This document shows, in pieces, positions 16,428 to 26,420 of a stretch of DNA of 64,000 nt. The notes beneath the pieces are model-generated. The model made no database searches. It saw nothing but the letters and a program-made list of their open reading frames with translations, and was not told where the DNA came from. Made by a program: the position numbers and the translations under genes. Within the stretch, counting starts at the first letter, position 1; every line of letters starts with the position of its first letter. The stretch covers positions 6,955,001 through 7,019,000 of the forward strand of contig NZ_CP069526.1 in NCBI RefSeq assembly GCF_016889705.1, given 5' to 3'. The stretch is from Amycolatopsis sp. FDAARGOS 1241 (GTDB taxonomy: Bacteria > Actinomycetota > Actinomycetes > Mycobacteriales > Pseudonocardiaceae).

Positions 16428-19223
16428 TTGGCCCCGCAGAACGACGGCGCCTCCGGCAAGGAGACCCCGGCACGCGTACGCGTCATCCGTGACGGACTCG
16501 CGGCGCACCTGCCCGACATCGACCCGGAGGAGACCGCCGAATGGCTGGACTCCTTCGACGAGGCGCTGGCCAGGGGTGGCCAGCAGCGCGCCCGGTACCT
16601 GATGCTGCGCATCCTCGAGCGCGCCCGCGAGCGCAACGTCGGCGTACCCGCCCTCACGTCCACGGACTACGTCAACACCATCCCCACGGAGAACGAGCCG
16701 TGGTTCCCCGGCGATGAGGAGATCGAGCGCCGGTACCGCCGCTACATCCGGTGGAACGCGGCGATCATGGTGCACCGCGCCCAGCGCCCCGGTGTCGGCG
16801 TCGGCGGGCACATCTCGACGTACGCGTCGTCGGCCGCGCTGTACGAGGTGGGCTTCAACCACTTCTTCCGCGGCAAGGACCACTCCGGCGGCGGTGACCA
16901 GATCTTCTTCCAGGGCCACGCCTCCCCCGGCATGTACGCCCGCGCGTTCCTCGAGGGCCGGCTGTCCGAGCGGCAGCTCGACGGCTTCCGCCAGGAGTAC
17001 AGCCACGCCGGCGAGGGCGGCGGCCTGCCCTCGTACCCGCACCCGCGGCTGATGCCGGAGTTCTGGGAGAACCCGACGGTGTCGATGGGCCTCGGCCCGA
17101 TGAACGCGATCTACCAGGCGCGGTTCAACCGCTACCTGCGCGACCGCGGCATCAAGGACACCACCGACCAGCACGTGTGGGCATTCCTCGGCGACGGCGA
17201 GATGGACGAGCCGGAATCGCGCGGCCTCATCCACGTGGCCGCCGGCGAGGGCCTCGACAACCTGACCTTCGTGATCAACTGCAACCTGCAGCGGCTCGAC
17301 GGCCCGGTGCGCGGCAACGGCAAGATCATCCAGGAGCTCGAGTCGTACTTCCGCGGCGCGGGCTGGAACGTGATCAAGGTCATCTGGGGCCGCGAGTGGG
17401 ACGCGCTGCTGTCCGCCGACCGCGACGGCGCCCTGGTCAACCTGATGAACGTGACGCCCGACGGTGACTACCAGACGTACAAGGCGAACGACGGCGCGTA
17501 CGTCCGCGAGCACTTCTTCGGCCGCGACCCGCGCACCAAGGACCTGGTCAAGGACCTGTCCGACGCCGATATCTGGAACCTCAAGCGCGGCGGCCACGAC
17601 TACCGCAAGGTGTACGCGGCGTACAAGGCGGCCATGGAGCACCACGGCCAGCCGACGGTGATCCTCGCCCACACCATCAAGGGCTACGGTCTCGGCCCGG
17701 CGTTCGAGGGCCGCAACGCCACGCACCAGATGAAGAAGCTCACACTCGACGACCTGAAGCTGTTCCGCGACGCCCAGCGCATCCCGATCAGCGACGCCGA
17801 GCTCGAGCGCGACCCGAAGCTGCCGCCGTACTTCCACCCGGGCCCCGACTCGCCCGAGATCGAGTACATGATCGGCCGCCGCAAGGCGCTGGGCGGCTAC
17901 CTGCCGGAGCGCCGGCCGCGCAACGCCAAGGCGCTCGTGCTGCCTGGTGATAAGATCTACGAGGGCATCCGCAAGGGTTCGGGCAAGCAGGAGGTCGCCA
18001 CGACGATGGCGTTCGTCCGGCTCGTGCGCGAACTCGCGAAGGACTCGGAGATCGGCAAGCGCGTCGTCCCGATCATCCCGGACGAGGCCCGCACCTTCGG
18101 GCTCGACTCGATGTTCCCGACGGCCAAGATCTACAACCCGCACGGCCAGACGTACACGTCGGTCGACGCGAGCCTGATGCTGGCCTACAAGGAGTCCGAG
18201 AAGGGCCAGCTGCTGCACGAGGGCATCAACGAGGCGGGTTCCACCGCGTCCTTCACGGCCGTCGGCACCTCGTACGCCACGCACGGCGAGCCGATGATCC
18301 CGATCTACATCTTCTACTCGATGTTCGGGTTCCAGCGGACCGGCGACGGCCTGTACGCGGCGGCGGACCAGATGGCGCGCGGCTTCGTGCTCGGCGCCAC
18401 CGCGGGCCGCACCACGCTGACCGGTGAGGGTCTGCAGCACGCCGACGGGCATTCGCTGCTGCTGTCGGCGACCAACCCGGCGGTCGTGGCCTACGACCCG
18501 GCGTACTCGTTCGAGATCGCGCACATCGTCCGTGACGGCCTGCGGCGCATGTACGGCGAGACCGGGCCGCACGGCAACGGCGAGAACGTCTTCTACTACC
18601 TGACGGTCTACAACGAGCCGTACCAGCAGCCCGCCGAGCCGGAGAACCTCGACGTCGACGGCCTGCTCAAGGGCCTCTACAAGTACGCCGACGCCCCGGC
18701 GGGCGACGGCCCGGAGGCCCAGATCCTGGTCTCCGGCGTCACGATGCCCGACGCGCTCAAGGCCCAGCAGCTGCTGGCCGAGGAGTGGGGCGTGCGCGCC
18801 GCGGTCTGGTCGGCCACCTCATGGACCGAGCTTCGCCGCGAAGCCGTCGAGATCGACCACGACAACCTGCTCCACCCGGACGACAGCCCGCGCGTGCCGT
18901 ACGTGACGCAGGCGCTGTCGGGGGTCAACGGTCCCGTCGTGGCGGTGTCGGACTGGATGCGCGCCGTGCCGGACCTCATCCGGCCGTGGGTGCCCACGGA
19001 CATGCTCACGCTCGGCACCGACGGGTTCGGCTTTTCCGACACCCGCCCGGCCGCGCGGCGCAAGTTCCTCGTGGACGCCCAGTCGATCGTCGTCGGCGCC
19101 CTCACCGCGCTCGCGAAGCGCGGCGAGGTCGACCAGGCGAAGGTGGGTGAAGCGGTGCGCCGCTACCGTCTCGACGACGTCGCGGCCGCCGGGCCGCAGA
19201 CCTCGGACTCGGGCAACGCGTAG
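16428..19223 (+). CDS. aceE: pyruvate dehydrogenase E1 component (homodimeric)
   Basis: 931 aa, the size of homodimeric AceE. It decarboxylates pyruvate with thiamine diphosphate and acetylates lipoyl-E2. The ThDP-binding motif [12 protein letters not shown] begins near residue 255 and closes with VINCN; the N-terminal [20 protein letters not shown] and C-terminal transketolase-like half ([15 protein letters not shown]) are present. TTG 16428 is chosen over upstream in-frame starts because AAGGAG lies five bases before it and the protein then begins like its homologues ([17 protein letters not shown]). No E2 gene is adjacent; the lipoate ligase-like gene at 38 kb would serve the same complexes. 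A strong terminator follows. Confidence 0.97.
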   Translation: MAPQNDGASGKETPARVRVIRDGLAAHLPDIDPEETAEWLDSFDEALARGGQQRARYLMLRILERARERNVGVPALTSTDYVNTIPTENEPWFPGDEEIERRYRRYIRWNAAIMVHRAQRPGVGVGGHISTYASSAALYEVGFNHFFRGKDHSGGGDQIFFQGHASPGMYARAFLEGRLSERQLDGFRQEYSHAGEGGGLPSYPHPRLMPEFWENPTVSMGLGPMNAIYQARFNRYLRDRGIKDTTDQHVWAFLGDGEMDEPESRGLIHVAAGEGLDNLTFVINCNLQRLDGPVRGNGKIIQELESYFRGAGWNVIKVIWGREWDALLSADRDGALVNLMNVTPDGDYQTYKANDGAYVREHFFGRDPRTKDLVKDLSDADIWNLKRGGHDYRKVYAAYKAAMEHHGQPTVILAHTIKGYGLGPAFEGRNATHQMKKLTLDDLKLFRDAQRIPISDAELERDPKLPPYFHPGPDSPEIEYMIGRRKALGGYLPERRPRNAKALVLPGDKIYEGIRKGSGKQEVATTMAFVRLVRELAKDSEIGKRVVPIIPDEARTFGLDSMFPTAKIYNPHGQTYTSVDASLMLAYKESEKGQLLHEGINEAGSTASFTAVGTSYATHGEPMIPIYIFYSMFGFQRTGDGLYAAADQMARGFVLGATAGRTTLTGEGLQHADGHSLLLSATNPAVVAYDPAYSFEIAHIVRDGLRRMYGETGPHGNGENVFYYLTVYNEPYQQPAEPENLDVDGLLKGLYKYADAPAGDGPEAQILVSGVTMPDALKAQQLLAEEWGVRAAVWSATSWTELRREAVEIDHDNLLHPDDSPRVPYVTQALSGVNGPVVAVSDWMRAVPDLIRPWVPTDMLTLGTDGFGFSDTRPAARRKFLVDAQSIVVGALTALAKRGEVDQAKVGEAVRRYRLDDVAAAGPQTSDSGNA

Positions 19224-19234
19224 GCGGTAGGTCG

Positions 19235-19281
19235 CAGCGGAACCCTCCGGGCTGGAAAATTGCCGGAGGGTTCCGCTGTTT
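19235..19281 (+). terminator. strong intrinsic terminator after aceE
   Basis: CAGCGGAACCCTCCGG (19235-19250) pairs perfectly with CCGGAGGGTTCCGCTG (19263-19278), 16 bp, 12-base loop, followed by TTT. Confidence 0.9.
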
Positions 19282-19356
19282 CCGGGGCCCGCCCCAGCTA
19301 AGGTAGACGTCGGATGTATTGAGGCGTCTGTGGAGTTTCTGGAAGGGTGATGGAGC

Positions 19357-20568
19357 GTGACCCAGCGTCGCCTGCCGCGGCCGAGCGAACTGAAGCAGAT
19401 CCTGCGGCCGAAGCCGATCGTGCTCAACCCGACCGACCGGCGGTTGTCCACCGCGCACACGATCGCCGACCTGCGGATGATCGGGCGCAAGCGCACGCCG
19501 CGCGCCGCGTTCGACTACACCGACGGAGCCGCGGAGCTGGAGGACAGCCTGCTGCGGGCGAGGCAGGCCTACCGGCGCGTGGAGTTCCACCCCAACGTGC
19601 TGCGCGGTGTGTCCGATGTGGACACCACGAAAACCGTGCTCGGCAAGACGTCGGCGCTGCCGTTCGGCTTCGCGCCCACCGGGTTCACGCGCATGATGCA
19701 GCACGAGGGCGAGCGCGCCGTGGGCCGCGTGGCGCAGCGCAACGGCATCCCGATGGGCCTGTCCACCATGGCGACCACCTCGATCGAGGATCTCGCCGCG
19801 GCCGCGCCCGAGGCGCGCAAGTGGTTCCAGCTCTACGTGTGGCGCGATCACGGCGCGGGCGAAGATCTGATGAATCGCGCGTGGGAGAACGGCTACGACA
19901 CGCTTCTGCTCACCGTCGACACCCCGGTGGCCGGCGCCCGCATGCGCGACGTGCGCAACGGCCTCACCATCCCGCCTGCCCTCACGTTCAAGACCTTCGC
20001 CGACGGCGCCCTGCATCCCGCCTGGTGGTTCAACCTCCTGACCACTGAGCCGCTGAACTTCGCCTCGCTGAGCCACTTCGACGGCACCGTCGCCGAGCTG
20101 CTGGCCCAGCTCTTCGACCCGACGCTCGACTTCGACGACCTCGACTGGGTGCGCCGCACCTGGCCGGGGAAGCTCGTGGTCAAGGGCGTGCAGAACGTGG
20201 ACGACGCCCGTGACGTCGTGAAGCACGGCGCCGACGGCGTGGTCCTGTCCAACCACGGCGGCCGCCAGCTCGACCGCGCGCCCACGCCGATCGAGCTGCT
20301 GCCCGCCGTTCTCGACGAGCTCCAGGGCGACGCCGAGGTGTGGGTCGACACCGGCATCCTTTCCGGCGGCGACATCGTGGCCGCGATCGCCCGCGGCGCC
20401 GACTTCGTGCTCGTCGGCCGCGCGTTCCTCTACGGGTTGATGGCGGGCGGCGAACGCGGTGTCCAGCGCTGCGTCGACATCCTGCGCACCGAACTCGTCC
20501 GGACCATGCAGCTGCTGGGTGTCCGGCGCGTCGAGGACCTGCGCCCCTCCCACGTCACCCTGCGCTGA
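19357..20568 (+). CDS. lldD: FMN-dependent alpha-hydroxy-acid dehydrogenase (L-lactate dehydrogenase, quinone-type)
   Basis: 403 aa. FMN-barrel enzyme that oxidises L-lactate (or a related 2-hydroxyacid) to pyruvate. Visible signatures: FAPTGFTRMMQHEGE, STMATTSIEDLA, the Lys of GKLVVKGVQN, the catalytic His/Arg in LSNHGGRQLDRAP, and the phosphate-binding VDTGILSGGDIVAAIARGAD. GTG 19357 has GGAAGGG about 10 bases upstream; TAAGGT at 19299-19304 is a candidate -10. It lies between aceE and a lactate permease, so it can feed pyruvate to the dehydrogenase upstream. Mycofactocin-type or glycolate specificity cannot be excluded, but the permease argues for lactate. Confidence 0.87.
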   Translation: MTQRRLPRPSELKQILRPKPIVLNPTDRRLSTAHTIADLRMIGRKRTPRAAFDYTDGAAELEDSLLRARQAYRRVEFHPNVLRGVSDVDTTKTVLGKTSALPFGFAPTGFTRMMQHEGERAVGRVAQRNGIPMGLSTMATTSIEDLAAAAPEARKWFQLYVWRDHGAGEDLMNRAWENGYDTLLLTVDTPVAGARMRDVRNGLTIPPALTFKTFADGALHPAWWFNLLTTEPLNFASLSHFDGTVAELLAQLFDPTLDFDDLDWVRRTWPGKLVVKGVQNVDDARDVVKHGADGVVLSNHGGRQLDRAPTPIELLPAVLDELQGDAEVWVDTGILSGGDIVAAIARGADFVLVGRAFLYGLMAGGERGVQRCVDILRTELVRTMQLLGVRRVEDLRPSHVTLR

Positions 20569-20703
20569 ACGGCGCACTGGATTCCCCCGGCGCGCGCAGC
20601 GCCGGTGGACAGAGTTCCGTCCGGGTTGGTCCAGACGTGCGACACGGGGTTGACGCCCCGGTGGACTTGTGACGAGGATCTCAGCCACCTCGTGAAAGGC
20701 TGT

Positions 20704-20718
20704 TTCCGCGATGCGGAA
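20704..20718. promoter_or_regulatory. TTCCGC-GAT-GCGGAA palindrome upstream of the lactate permease
   Basis: A 15-bp perfect inverted repeat 24 bp before the permease start, between lldD and lctP. The shape recalls IclR-family sites in actinobacteria, as I remember them, rather than the TTGGT-ACCAA sites of LldR-type GntR proteins. No regulator gene lies next to it. Confidence 0.4.
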
Positions 20719-20742
20719 CCAGCGGTCCCCCGGAGGTCCCCC

Positions 20743-22356
20743 GTGTTCGTGCAGGACCTGACCCCGCTCGGTGGTCTCGGGCTTTCCGCGCTGGTCGCGG
20801 TGGTGCCGCTGGCCGTGGTGCTGGTGTTGCTCGGCGTGGTCCGGACCAGAGCGCACCACGCCGCGCTGATCGGGCTCGTGGTGGCGCTCGTCGTGGGGAT
20901 CGCCGTGTACGGGATGCCCGTGGGACAGGCGATTTCCGGTGCGCTGCAAGGCGCCGCGTTCGGGCTGTTCCCCATCCTGTGGATCGTGGTCAACGCGCTG
21001 TGGGTCTACCGGATCACCGTGCGCACCGGTCACTTCGACGTGCTGCGCCGCTCGTTCGGCCGGATCTCCGACGACCCGCGGCTGCAGGCGCTGATCATCG
21101 CGTTCTGCTTCGGCGCGCTGATGGAGGCGCTGGCCGGGTTCGGCGCGCCCGTGGCGATCAGCGCGGTGATGCTCGTGGCGGTGGGGTTCGGGCCCGTCCG
21201 CGCGGCTGTGGTGGCGCTCGTCGCGAACACCGCGCCGGTCGCTTTCGGTGCGATGGGCACCCCCGTGGTCACGCTCGCGCAGGTCACCGGGCTACCGCTG
21301 GAGCAGGTGTCGTCGATCGTCGGCCGGCAGACGCCGCTGCTCGCGCTGTTCGTGCCGCTGTTGCTGGTGATCATCGTCGACGGCAAGCGCGGGCTGCGGG
21401 AAACGTGGGTGCCGGCGCTGGTCTGCGGGCTCGCGTTCGGCGTGGTGCAGTTCCTCGCGTCGAACTTCGTGTCGCCGCAGCTGGCCGACATCGGCGCGGC
21501 GCTGGCCGGCGCGGCCGCGCTCGTGGCGCTGCCCATGACGCGGCGCGCGGTGCCCGAGGAGGTCCGCACGCAGGTGCTCACCGGCACGCGCACGGCGACG
21601 CTCGACCGGCCCGACGAGCGCACCGAGGTCGTGCGCGCCTACCTGCCGTACGCGCTGATCATCGTGATCTTCTCGCTCGCGCAGGTGCCGCCGATCAAGA
21701 AGGTGCTCGACGCGGCGACGTGGAAGTTCCACTGGCCCGGCCTCGACGTGCACGGACCGGACGGGAAGGCGGTGTCCGGCAACACGTTCTCGCTGCCGTT
21801 CCTCAACACCGGCGGCACGCTCGTGCTGATCGCCGGGCTGCTCACGATCGTCGCGCTCAAGGTCACCGCGGGCCCGGCCGGCGAGGAGTGGCTGGCGACG
21901 GTGAAGGAACTGCGGTTCGCGATCCTCACCGTGACAGGTGTGCTGGCGCTGGCGTACGTGATGAACCTGTCCGGTCAGACGAGCACGATCGGCACGTTCA
22001 TCGCGGCGGCCGGTGCGGGGCTGGCGTTCCTCTCCCCCGTGCTCGGCTGGTTCGGCGTCGCGGTCTCGGGGTCGGACACCTCGGCCAACGCGTTGTTCGG
22101 CGCACTGCAGGTCACGGCTGCCCACCAGACGAACCTGCCCGCGGACCTCCTCGCGGCGGCCAACAGTTCCGGTGGCGTGCTCGGCAAGATGATCTCGCCG
22201 CAGAACCTCACGATCGCGTGCGTGGCCGCCAACCTGCCCGGGGAAGAGGGCAAGCTGCTGCGGAAGGTGCTGCCGTGGAGCGTGGGGCTGCTGCTGGTGA
22301 TGTGCCTGATCGTGCTCGGGCAGAGCACACCGGTGCTCAGCTGGATGCTGCCGTGA
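20743..22356 (+). CDS. lctP: L-lactate permease (LctP family)
   Basis: 537 aa with about 13-14 hydrophobic helices. Family hallmarks: MEALAGFGAPVAISAVMLVA, ANTAPVAFGAMGTPV, VAVSGSDTSANALFGALQ and ANSSGGVLGKMISPQNLTIA. It imports lactate or glycolate with protons. GTG 20743 is chosen because GGAGG lies six bases upstream and the upstream extension is not membrane-like. It follows lldD by 174 bp in the same direction. The end overlaps the convergent pnuC by 20 bp. Confidence 0.95.
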   Translation: MFVQDLTPLGGLGLSALVAVVPLAVVLVLLGVVRTRAHHAALIGLVVALVVGIAVYGMPVGQAISGALQGAAFGLFPILWIVVNALWVYRITVRTGHFDVLRRSFGRISDDPRLQALIIAFCFGALMEALAGFGAPVAISAVMLVAVGFGPVRAAVVALVANTAPVAFGAMGTPVVTLAQVTGLPLEQVSSIVGRQTPLLALFVPLLLVIIVDGKRGLRETWVPALVCGLAFGVVQFLASNFVSPQLADIGAALAGAAALVALPMTRRAVPEEVRTQVLTGTRTATLDRPDERTEVVRAYLPYALIIVIFSLAQVPPIKKVLDAATWKFHWPGLDVHGPDGKAVSGNTFSLPFLNTGGTLVLIAGLLTIVALKVTAGPAGEEWLATVKELRFAILTVTGVLALAYVMNLSGQTSTIGTFIAAAGAGLAFLSPVLGWFGVAVSGSDTSANALFGALQVTAAHQTNLPADLLAAANSSGGVLGKMISPQNLTIACVAANLPGEEGKLLRKVLPWSVGLLLVMCLIVLGQSTPVLSWMLP

Positions 22357-22972
22357 CCGCCCGCGCGGCGACGCGCTTGGCGGAGCGGTTCCACGTGCAC
22401 CAGCCGTGCACCACCAGACCCGCGAAGACCACGTAGATCGCGGCGGAGAAGTACAGACCCGACGAGATCTGCAGCGGCACGCCGATCGCGTCGACCACCA
22501 GCCACACGCCCCAGAACTCGACGAGCCCCGCGCCCTGCGCCCCGAAGGCGACGAGCGTGCCCACGAAGATCGCTGCGTCCGGCCACGGCGCCCACGACGC
22601 GTGCAGCGCCTGCAGCACCAGCGCCATGCCGACCGTGCCGACGGCGAACGCGCCCAGCATGGCCCACCGCTCGACCGGCCGGGCGCTGCGCACGACCATC
22701 CCGTCGACGGGGTCCGCGCGGCGGCGCCACGCCCACCAGCCGTAGACCGAGATCAGCAGGATCGCGATCTGGCGGCCGGCCAGGCCACCGAGGTCGGCGG
22801 AGACGTACACCGAGAACAGGAGCACGGTCGCACCCACCTGCACGGGCCAGGTCCACACCGTTCTCCGGTCGGCCAGGAAAACCACCGCGAGCGCGAGCAC
22901 CTGCCCGGCGAGCTCCGCGATCGAGATCCACTGGCCGAGCACCGTGATGCCGTGCCGCAGCAGGAAGTCCAC
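22337..22972 (-). CDS. pnuC: nicotinamide riboside/mononucleotide transporter, PnuC family
   Basis: 211 aa with about seven helices, the normal PnuC size. Conserved aromatic substrate-site segments are visible: LLISVYGWWAWRRR, VEFWGVWLVVDAIGVPL and YFSAAIYVVFAGLVVHGWCTW. It facilitates uptake of nicotinamide riboside, trapped by phosphorylation. GTG 22972 is supported by GAAGGGG nine bases upstream. No NAD-related regulator or kinase gene is adjacent. A hairpin at 23054-23088 insulates it from the upstream gene. Confidence 0.88.
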   Translation of the reverse strand: MDFLLRHGITVLGQWISIAELAGQVLALAVVFLADRRTVWTWPVQVGATVLLFSVYVSADLGGLAGRQIAILLISVYGWWAWRRRADPVDGMVVRSARPVERWAMLGAFAVGTVGMALVLQALHASWAPWPDAAIFVGTLVAFGAQGAGLVEFWGVWLVVDAIGVPLQISSGLYFSAAIYVVFAGLVVHGWCTWNRSAKRVAARAVTAASS

Positions 22973-23053
22973 GTCCGTACCCCTTCCGTCCACGGCCGCC
23001 GACACCGGGCGCACGGGCGGGATTCCCGTCGGTGTGAGTGCGATTACGCACAC

Positions 23054-23088
23054 GGAGGCCCGGTGCCCTCCCGATGCACCGGGCCTCC
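23054..23088 (-). terminator. hairpin terminator between the TM-helix protein and pnuC
   Basis: GGAGGCCCGGTGC (23054-23066) pairs perfectly with GCACCGGGCCTCC (23076-23088), 13 bp, 9-base loop, just past the stop of the 23104-23943 gene. Confidence 0.75.
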
Positions 23089-23103
23089 GCGACCGCGCCG
23101 GCG

Positions 23104-23943
23104 TCAGCGGTCGACGCGGTTGAACCCGGCCGGTGGGGTCGGGGTGTCCGGGGTGATCTGCCCGTTCGCGGGCGGCCTGGTCTGGGTCGGCGCCTGCGGC
23201 GGCTGGGCGGCCGGTGTCGTTCGGGTGCTCTGCGCCGGCTGCGTGGCCTGCTGACCACCGACCTGCCTCCGGCCGCCCGCGCCGACCTGGCTCTGGAGGC
23301 TGGTCAACCAGCCGCCCCAGCGTTCCTGGGCGGGCTTGATCAGGCCGCCGCCGAAGCCGACGACGATGACGCCGCCGATGGTGGCGAGCACGGTGATGAG
23401 CACGGGGCCGGTGACGGCCGTCGCGATGTTGACCTGGCCCAGCGCGGCGATGATGCCGAACGCCATGATCAGCCAGTGGGAGATCGTGCCGAGCAGCCGT
23501 CCGGCCGGGCGGGTCGCCAGGGCCGAGGTCACGACGTCGCGCACGACCTTCGCGATGGCCGCGGCCACCACGACCAGCACGAGCGCCACGACGATCCGCG
23601 GCAGGAACGCGATGATGTCGTTGAGCAGCCGGCTGACCGGATTCGACTGGCCGAACACGCCGAAGGCCAGCTGGAGCGCGATCAGCAGAATGAAGTAGCA
23701 GACGAGTTTCACCAGCACCGTCGTGGCGTCGACATTCGCCTGTTTCATCATTCCGGTCAGGCCGGTCTTCTCCACCAGCCGGGAGAAACCGAGTTTTGCT
23801 AGCACCAGTGACAGCGCTTTGGACACCGCTTTCGCGATCAGCCAGCCGATCAGCAGGATGATCAGAAAACCGACGAGTTTCGGGACGAACGTGGCCACCA
23901 GATTCCAGGCCTGCCCGAGTCCGCCCTTCAGTTGCTCACCCAC
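23104..23943 (-). CDS. membrane protein with conserved TM-helix repeats (MscS-related, lacking the channel beta domain)
   Basis: 279 aa. Residues 1-210 hold four or five helices with two repeats of the conserved TM-helix type (VPKLVGFLIILLIGWLIAKA and LPRIVVALVLVVVAAAIAKV), which are annotated near mechanosensitive channels. The MscS beta/vestibule domain is absent. From about residue 215 the protein turns into a Gln/Pro/Thr-rich tail (QQATQPAQSTRTTPAAQPPQ), probably cytoplasmic and disordered. GTG 23943 has GAAGGGAG upstream. Function unknown; channel activity should not be assumed. Confidence 0.82.
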   Translation of the reverse strand: MGEQLKGGLGQAWNLVATFVPKLVGFLIILLIGWLIAKAVSKALSLVLAKLGFSRLVEKTGLTGMMKQANVDATTVLVKLVCYFILLIALQLAFGVFGQSNPVSRLLNDIIAFLPRIVVALVLVVVAAAIAKVVRDVVTSALATRPAGRLLGTISHWLIMAFGIIAALGQVNIATAVTGPVLITVLATIGGVIVVGFGGGLIKPAQERWGGWLTSLQSQVGAGGRRQVGGQQATQPAQSTRTTPAAQPPQAPTQTRPPANGQITPDTPTPPAGFNRVDR

Positions 23944-24258
23944 GCTGGCTCCCTTCCCGTGGATTCCGGCTGCGTCGCTGCACCGGCTGTCGATCAGGTA
24001 CCCAGCGGGCGGGAGTGCTGTGCACCACGATCGAGTGAGACGACTGGCGCGGGAAGATCAATCGCGGCCATACTTGGAACTACCGGTGGGGACCGGGGAG
24101 ACGAGGCCGTCCGGCGCAGCGAAAACCGCAAGCGCCGGGCGGCCTCGAGCATTTCCGGGGTATTGGCGTGGGGCGTATTCAGCGGGTGTTCGTGTCGTCG
24201 CCCTGCGAATACAATTCGGGTTTCGCAGCGCGACAACGTTCGTTAACCGAACGGACAC
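23944..24258. other. intergenic interval with hairpin and palindrome
   Basis: 315 bp without a gene I can support. Contains the hairpin at 24197-24234 listed separately and the inverted repeat CGTTCG-TTAAC-CGAACG (24237-24253) immediately downstream of the ABC permease stop. The remainder is ordinary sequence between two co-directional minus-strand genes. Confidence 0.5.
24197..24234 (-). terminator. probable terminator after the ABC exporter operon
   Basis: GTCGCCCTGCGAA (24197-24209) pairs 12 of 13 positions with TTCGCAGCGCGAC (24222-24234), 12-base loop, about 25 bp past the permease stop. No T-run. Confidence 0.55.
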
Positions 24259-25473
24259 TCAGGCGGCGTGCAGCGCATCGCTCAGTTTCACCTTCGCTCC
24301 GGTGCGCATCACAGCGTTTCGGTAGATCCGCGCGGCGAGCCAGATCAATCCCGGAATCAGCAGCACCACGAGTCCCACCGACACCACGGCTTCCCCTACG
24401 GGCACTCCGCCCATCGCGAGCCGCATCGGCATGAGCGTCGGCGCGAACACCGGGATCACCGAAAGCACCTCGGCGAACTTGTTCGACGGATCCGAGGGCA
24501 GCACCGAAATGCCCACGACGTACCCCGCGATCACGAGCATCAGCGCCGGCGACACGGCCCCGCTCACGTCCTCCTGGCGCGAGACCAGCGCCCCGAGCGC
24601 CGCGAAGACGATCGAATACATGAAGAAGCCAAGCAGGTACCACACCACCAGCCACACGACCGTGCCGATCGCGGCCGACACCGAGATGGTGAGCACCCCC
24701 GTCCCGAGGCCCGCGGCGAGGCCGACGATCCCGATCGCGAGCATCTGGATCAGCCCGACGACACCGATGCCGAGCACCTTGCCCGCCATCAGCTGCCACG
24801 GCTTGATGGTCGACAACAGCAGCTCGACCACGCGCGACGTCTTCTCCTCGACCACGCCCTGCGCCACGGCCTGGCCGTTGAGCAGCAGCGACAGGTAGAT
24901 GAGGATGCCCGCGACGATGCCGAGCACCAGCTGCTGGCCGTCGTAGTCGTAGGGCTTCTCCAGCGGTGGCAGCTGGTCGATGCTCGCGCCGGCGACCGCT
25001 GCGCGCACCTGCGCCGGGTCACCGCGGAGGGCGACGATCTGCTCGTTCAGCGCGACCTGGCCCTCGAGCACGGTCAGCACGTTCTTGAGGTTGCCGTCGA
25101 GGTCCTTCTCGACCTGGACGTGGACGCGGTCGGCACCCTGCACCAGCAGCGCGTCGATCGAGCCGTCCTTCAGCTTCGCGATCCCGGCCTGCTCGTCGGC
25201 GACCGGCTGCGTCGCGATGTCCTGCCCCACCGACTTCCCGGTCGCGGTCAGCGGCGCGGCGAGCGGAGCCGCGGCGGGCACGTAGCCGACGGTCGAGTCG
25301 GGACCGCTGCTGCCACCGACGAGCTTGAGCACCACGACGGCGGCGACGATGAGGATCAACAGCACGAGCGTGCTGATCCGGTAGGCCTTCGACTTCAGCC
25401 GCGTGCTGATTTCCCGCGAGGCGACGAGACCGACGCCGGCGAGCGGGCTCATGCGGACATCGGGCATGCTCAC
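24259..25473 (-). CDS. ABC-2 type transporter permease (NatB-like)
   Basis: 404 aa. One N-terminal helix (YRISTLVLLILIVAAVVVLK), a soluble outer domain of about 120 residues (TVGYVPAAAPLAAPLT onwards), then five or six helices with the conserved ABC-2 segment VVEEKTSRVVELLLSTIKPW. With the upstream ATPase it forms a NatAB-type exporter, related to sodium and drug/lipid exporters. GTG 25473 overlaps the ATPase stop by 4 bp (GTGA), so the pair is translationally coupled. Confidence 0.92.
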   Translation of the reverse strand: MSMPDVRMSPLAGVGLVASREISTRLKSKAYRISTLVLLILIVAAVVVLKLVGGSSGPDSTVGYVPAAAPLAAPLTATGKSVGQDIATQPVADEQAGIAKLKDGSIDALLVQGADRVHVQVEKDLDGNLKNVLTVLEGQVALNEQIVALRGDPAQVRAAVAGASIDQLPPLEKPYDYDGQQLVLGIVAGILIYLSLLLNGQAVAQGVVEEKTSRVVELLLSTIKPWQLMAGKVLGIGVVGLIQMLAIGIVGLAAGLGTGVLTISVSAAIGTVVWLVVWYLLGFFMYSIVFAALGALVSRQEDVSGAVSPALMLVIAGYVVGISVLPSDPSNKFAEVLSVIPVFAPTLMPMRLAMGGVPVGEAVVSVGLVVLLIPGLIWLAARIYRNAVMRTGAKVKLSDALHAA

Positions 25474-26393
25474 GCGGCCTCCTGCTGCTGGTGGTTCTCG
25501 GTCACGACGGAGCGGAACAGTTCGGTCAGCGACGGGAACTTCCGCGCGAACTCGTGCACCGGCCCGGTCGCCAGCGCCGCGCGCAGCACGGCCTGGTCGT
25601 CGGCGCCGTCGCTGAGCTCCAGCTCGGTGACCGAACCCTCGCGGCCGAGCACGGCGACGCCCGGCAGCCCCGCGGCCCAGTCGTCACCCGCCTTCGGCGC
25701 GTCGACGAGCAGCCGCACGGAGCCGCCGGCCCGCAGGGCCTCGACGGTGCCCAACGCCTCCATCCGTCCACTCCGGACGATGCCGATGCGGTCGCACAGG
25801 CGCTCCACCAGATCGAGCTGGTGGCTGGAGAACACGACAGGCACGCCTTCGGCCGCCTTCTCCTTGAGCACCTGGCTCATCACGTCGACCGCCACCGGGT
25901 CGAGCCCGGAGAACGGTTCGTCCAGCACGAGGATGTGCGGGTCGTGCACCAGCGCGGCCGCGAGCTGCACGCGCTGCTGGTTGCCGAGGCTGAGCTTCTG
26001 CACCTCGTCGTCGCGGCGCCCGGCCACGCCGAGGCGTTCGGTCCAGCGCACGGTCGACGCCTGCGCGTCGGCCGCCGAGATCCCGTGCAGGCGAGCGAGG
26101 TACGTGAGCTGCTCGCCCACCTTCATCTTCGGGTACAAACCACGCTCTTCCGGCATGTACCCGATGTGCCGCCGCGTTTCGTGCGTGATGGGCGAACCAG
26201 CGAAGCGCACTTCGCCCGCGTCCGCGCTCAGCACCCCGAGCGCGATGCGCATCGTGGTGGTCTTGCCCGCGCCGTTGCTGCCGACGAAGCCGAAGAGCTC
26301 ACCCGGCCGCACGTCGAAAGTCATCTTTTCCAGCGCCACGACGGTGCCGTAGCGTTTGGAGATCGCGTCGATCTCCAGTCCGGGCTCTGGCAT
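25470..26393 (-). CDS. ABC transporter ATP-binding protein (NatA-like)
   Basis: 307 aa. Walker A GSNGAGKTTT, Q-loop GYMPEERGLYPKM, signature LSLGNQQRVQ, Walker B ILVLDEPFSGLDP and switch His SSHQLDL are all intact. The C-terminal extension (residues about 225-307) is the usual accessory domain of drug/sodium-export ATPases. The DUF4162-like C-terminus FPSLTELFRSVV is also typical. ATG 26393 follows AAGGGGGAAAGGG. A palindrome at 26421-26438 lies in its promoter. Confidence 0.95.
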   Translation of the reverse strand: MPEPGLEIDAISKRYGTVVALEKMTFDVRPGELFGFVGSNGAGKTTTMRIALGVLSADAGEVRFAGSPITHETRRHIGYMPEERGLYPKMKVGEQLTYLARLHGISAADAQASTVRWTERLGVAGRRDDEVQKLSLGNQQRVQLAAALVHDPHILVLDEPFSGLDPVAVDVMSQVLKEKAAEGVPVVFSSHQLDLVERLCDRIGIVRSGRMEALGTVEALRAGGSVRLLVDAPKAGDDWAAGLPGVAVLGREGSVTELELSDGADDQAVLRAALATGPVHEFARKFPSLTELFRSVVTENHQQQEAA

Positions 26394-26420
26394 TCGCCCT
26401 TTCCCCCTTGGTGTCGGATT

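Noticed and set aside
16413..18572. A 719-codon minus-strand frame across aceE
   Set aside because: Antisense shadow of aceE caused by high GC at third positions; no motifs.
24235..24248. 14-mer CAACGTTCGTTAAC found here and again near 49938, considered as a shared operator
   Set aside because: Several 14-mer matches are expected by chance in 64 kb, and the second copy lies inside a decayed coding region, so a common regulatory role is not supported.
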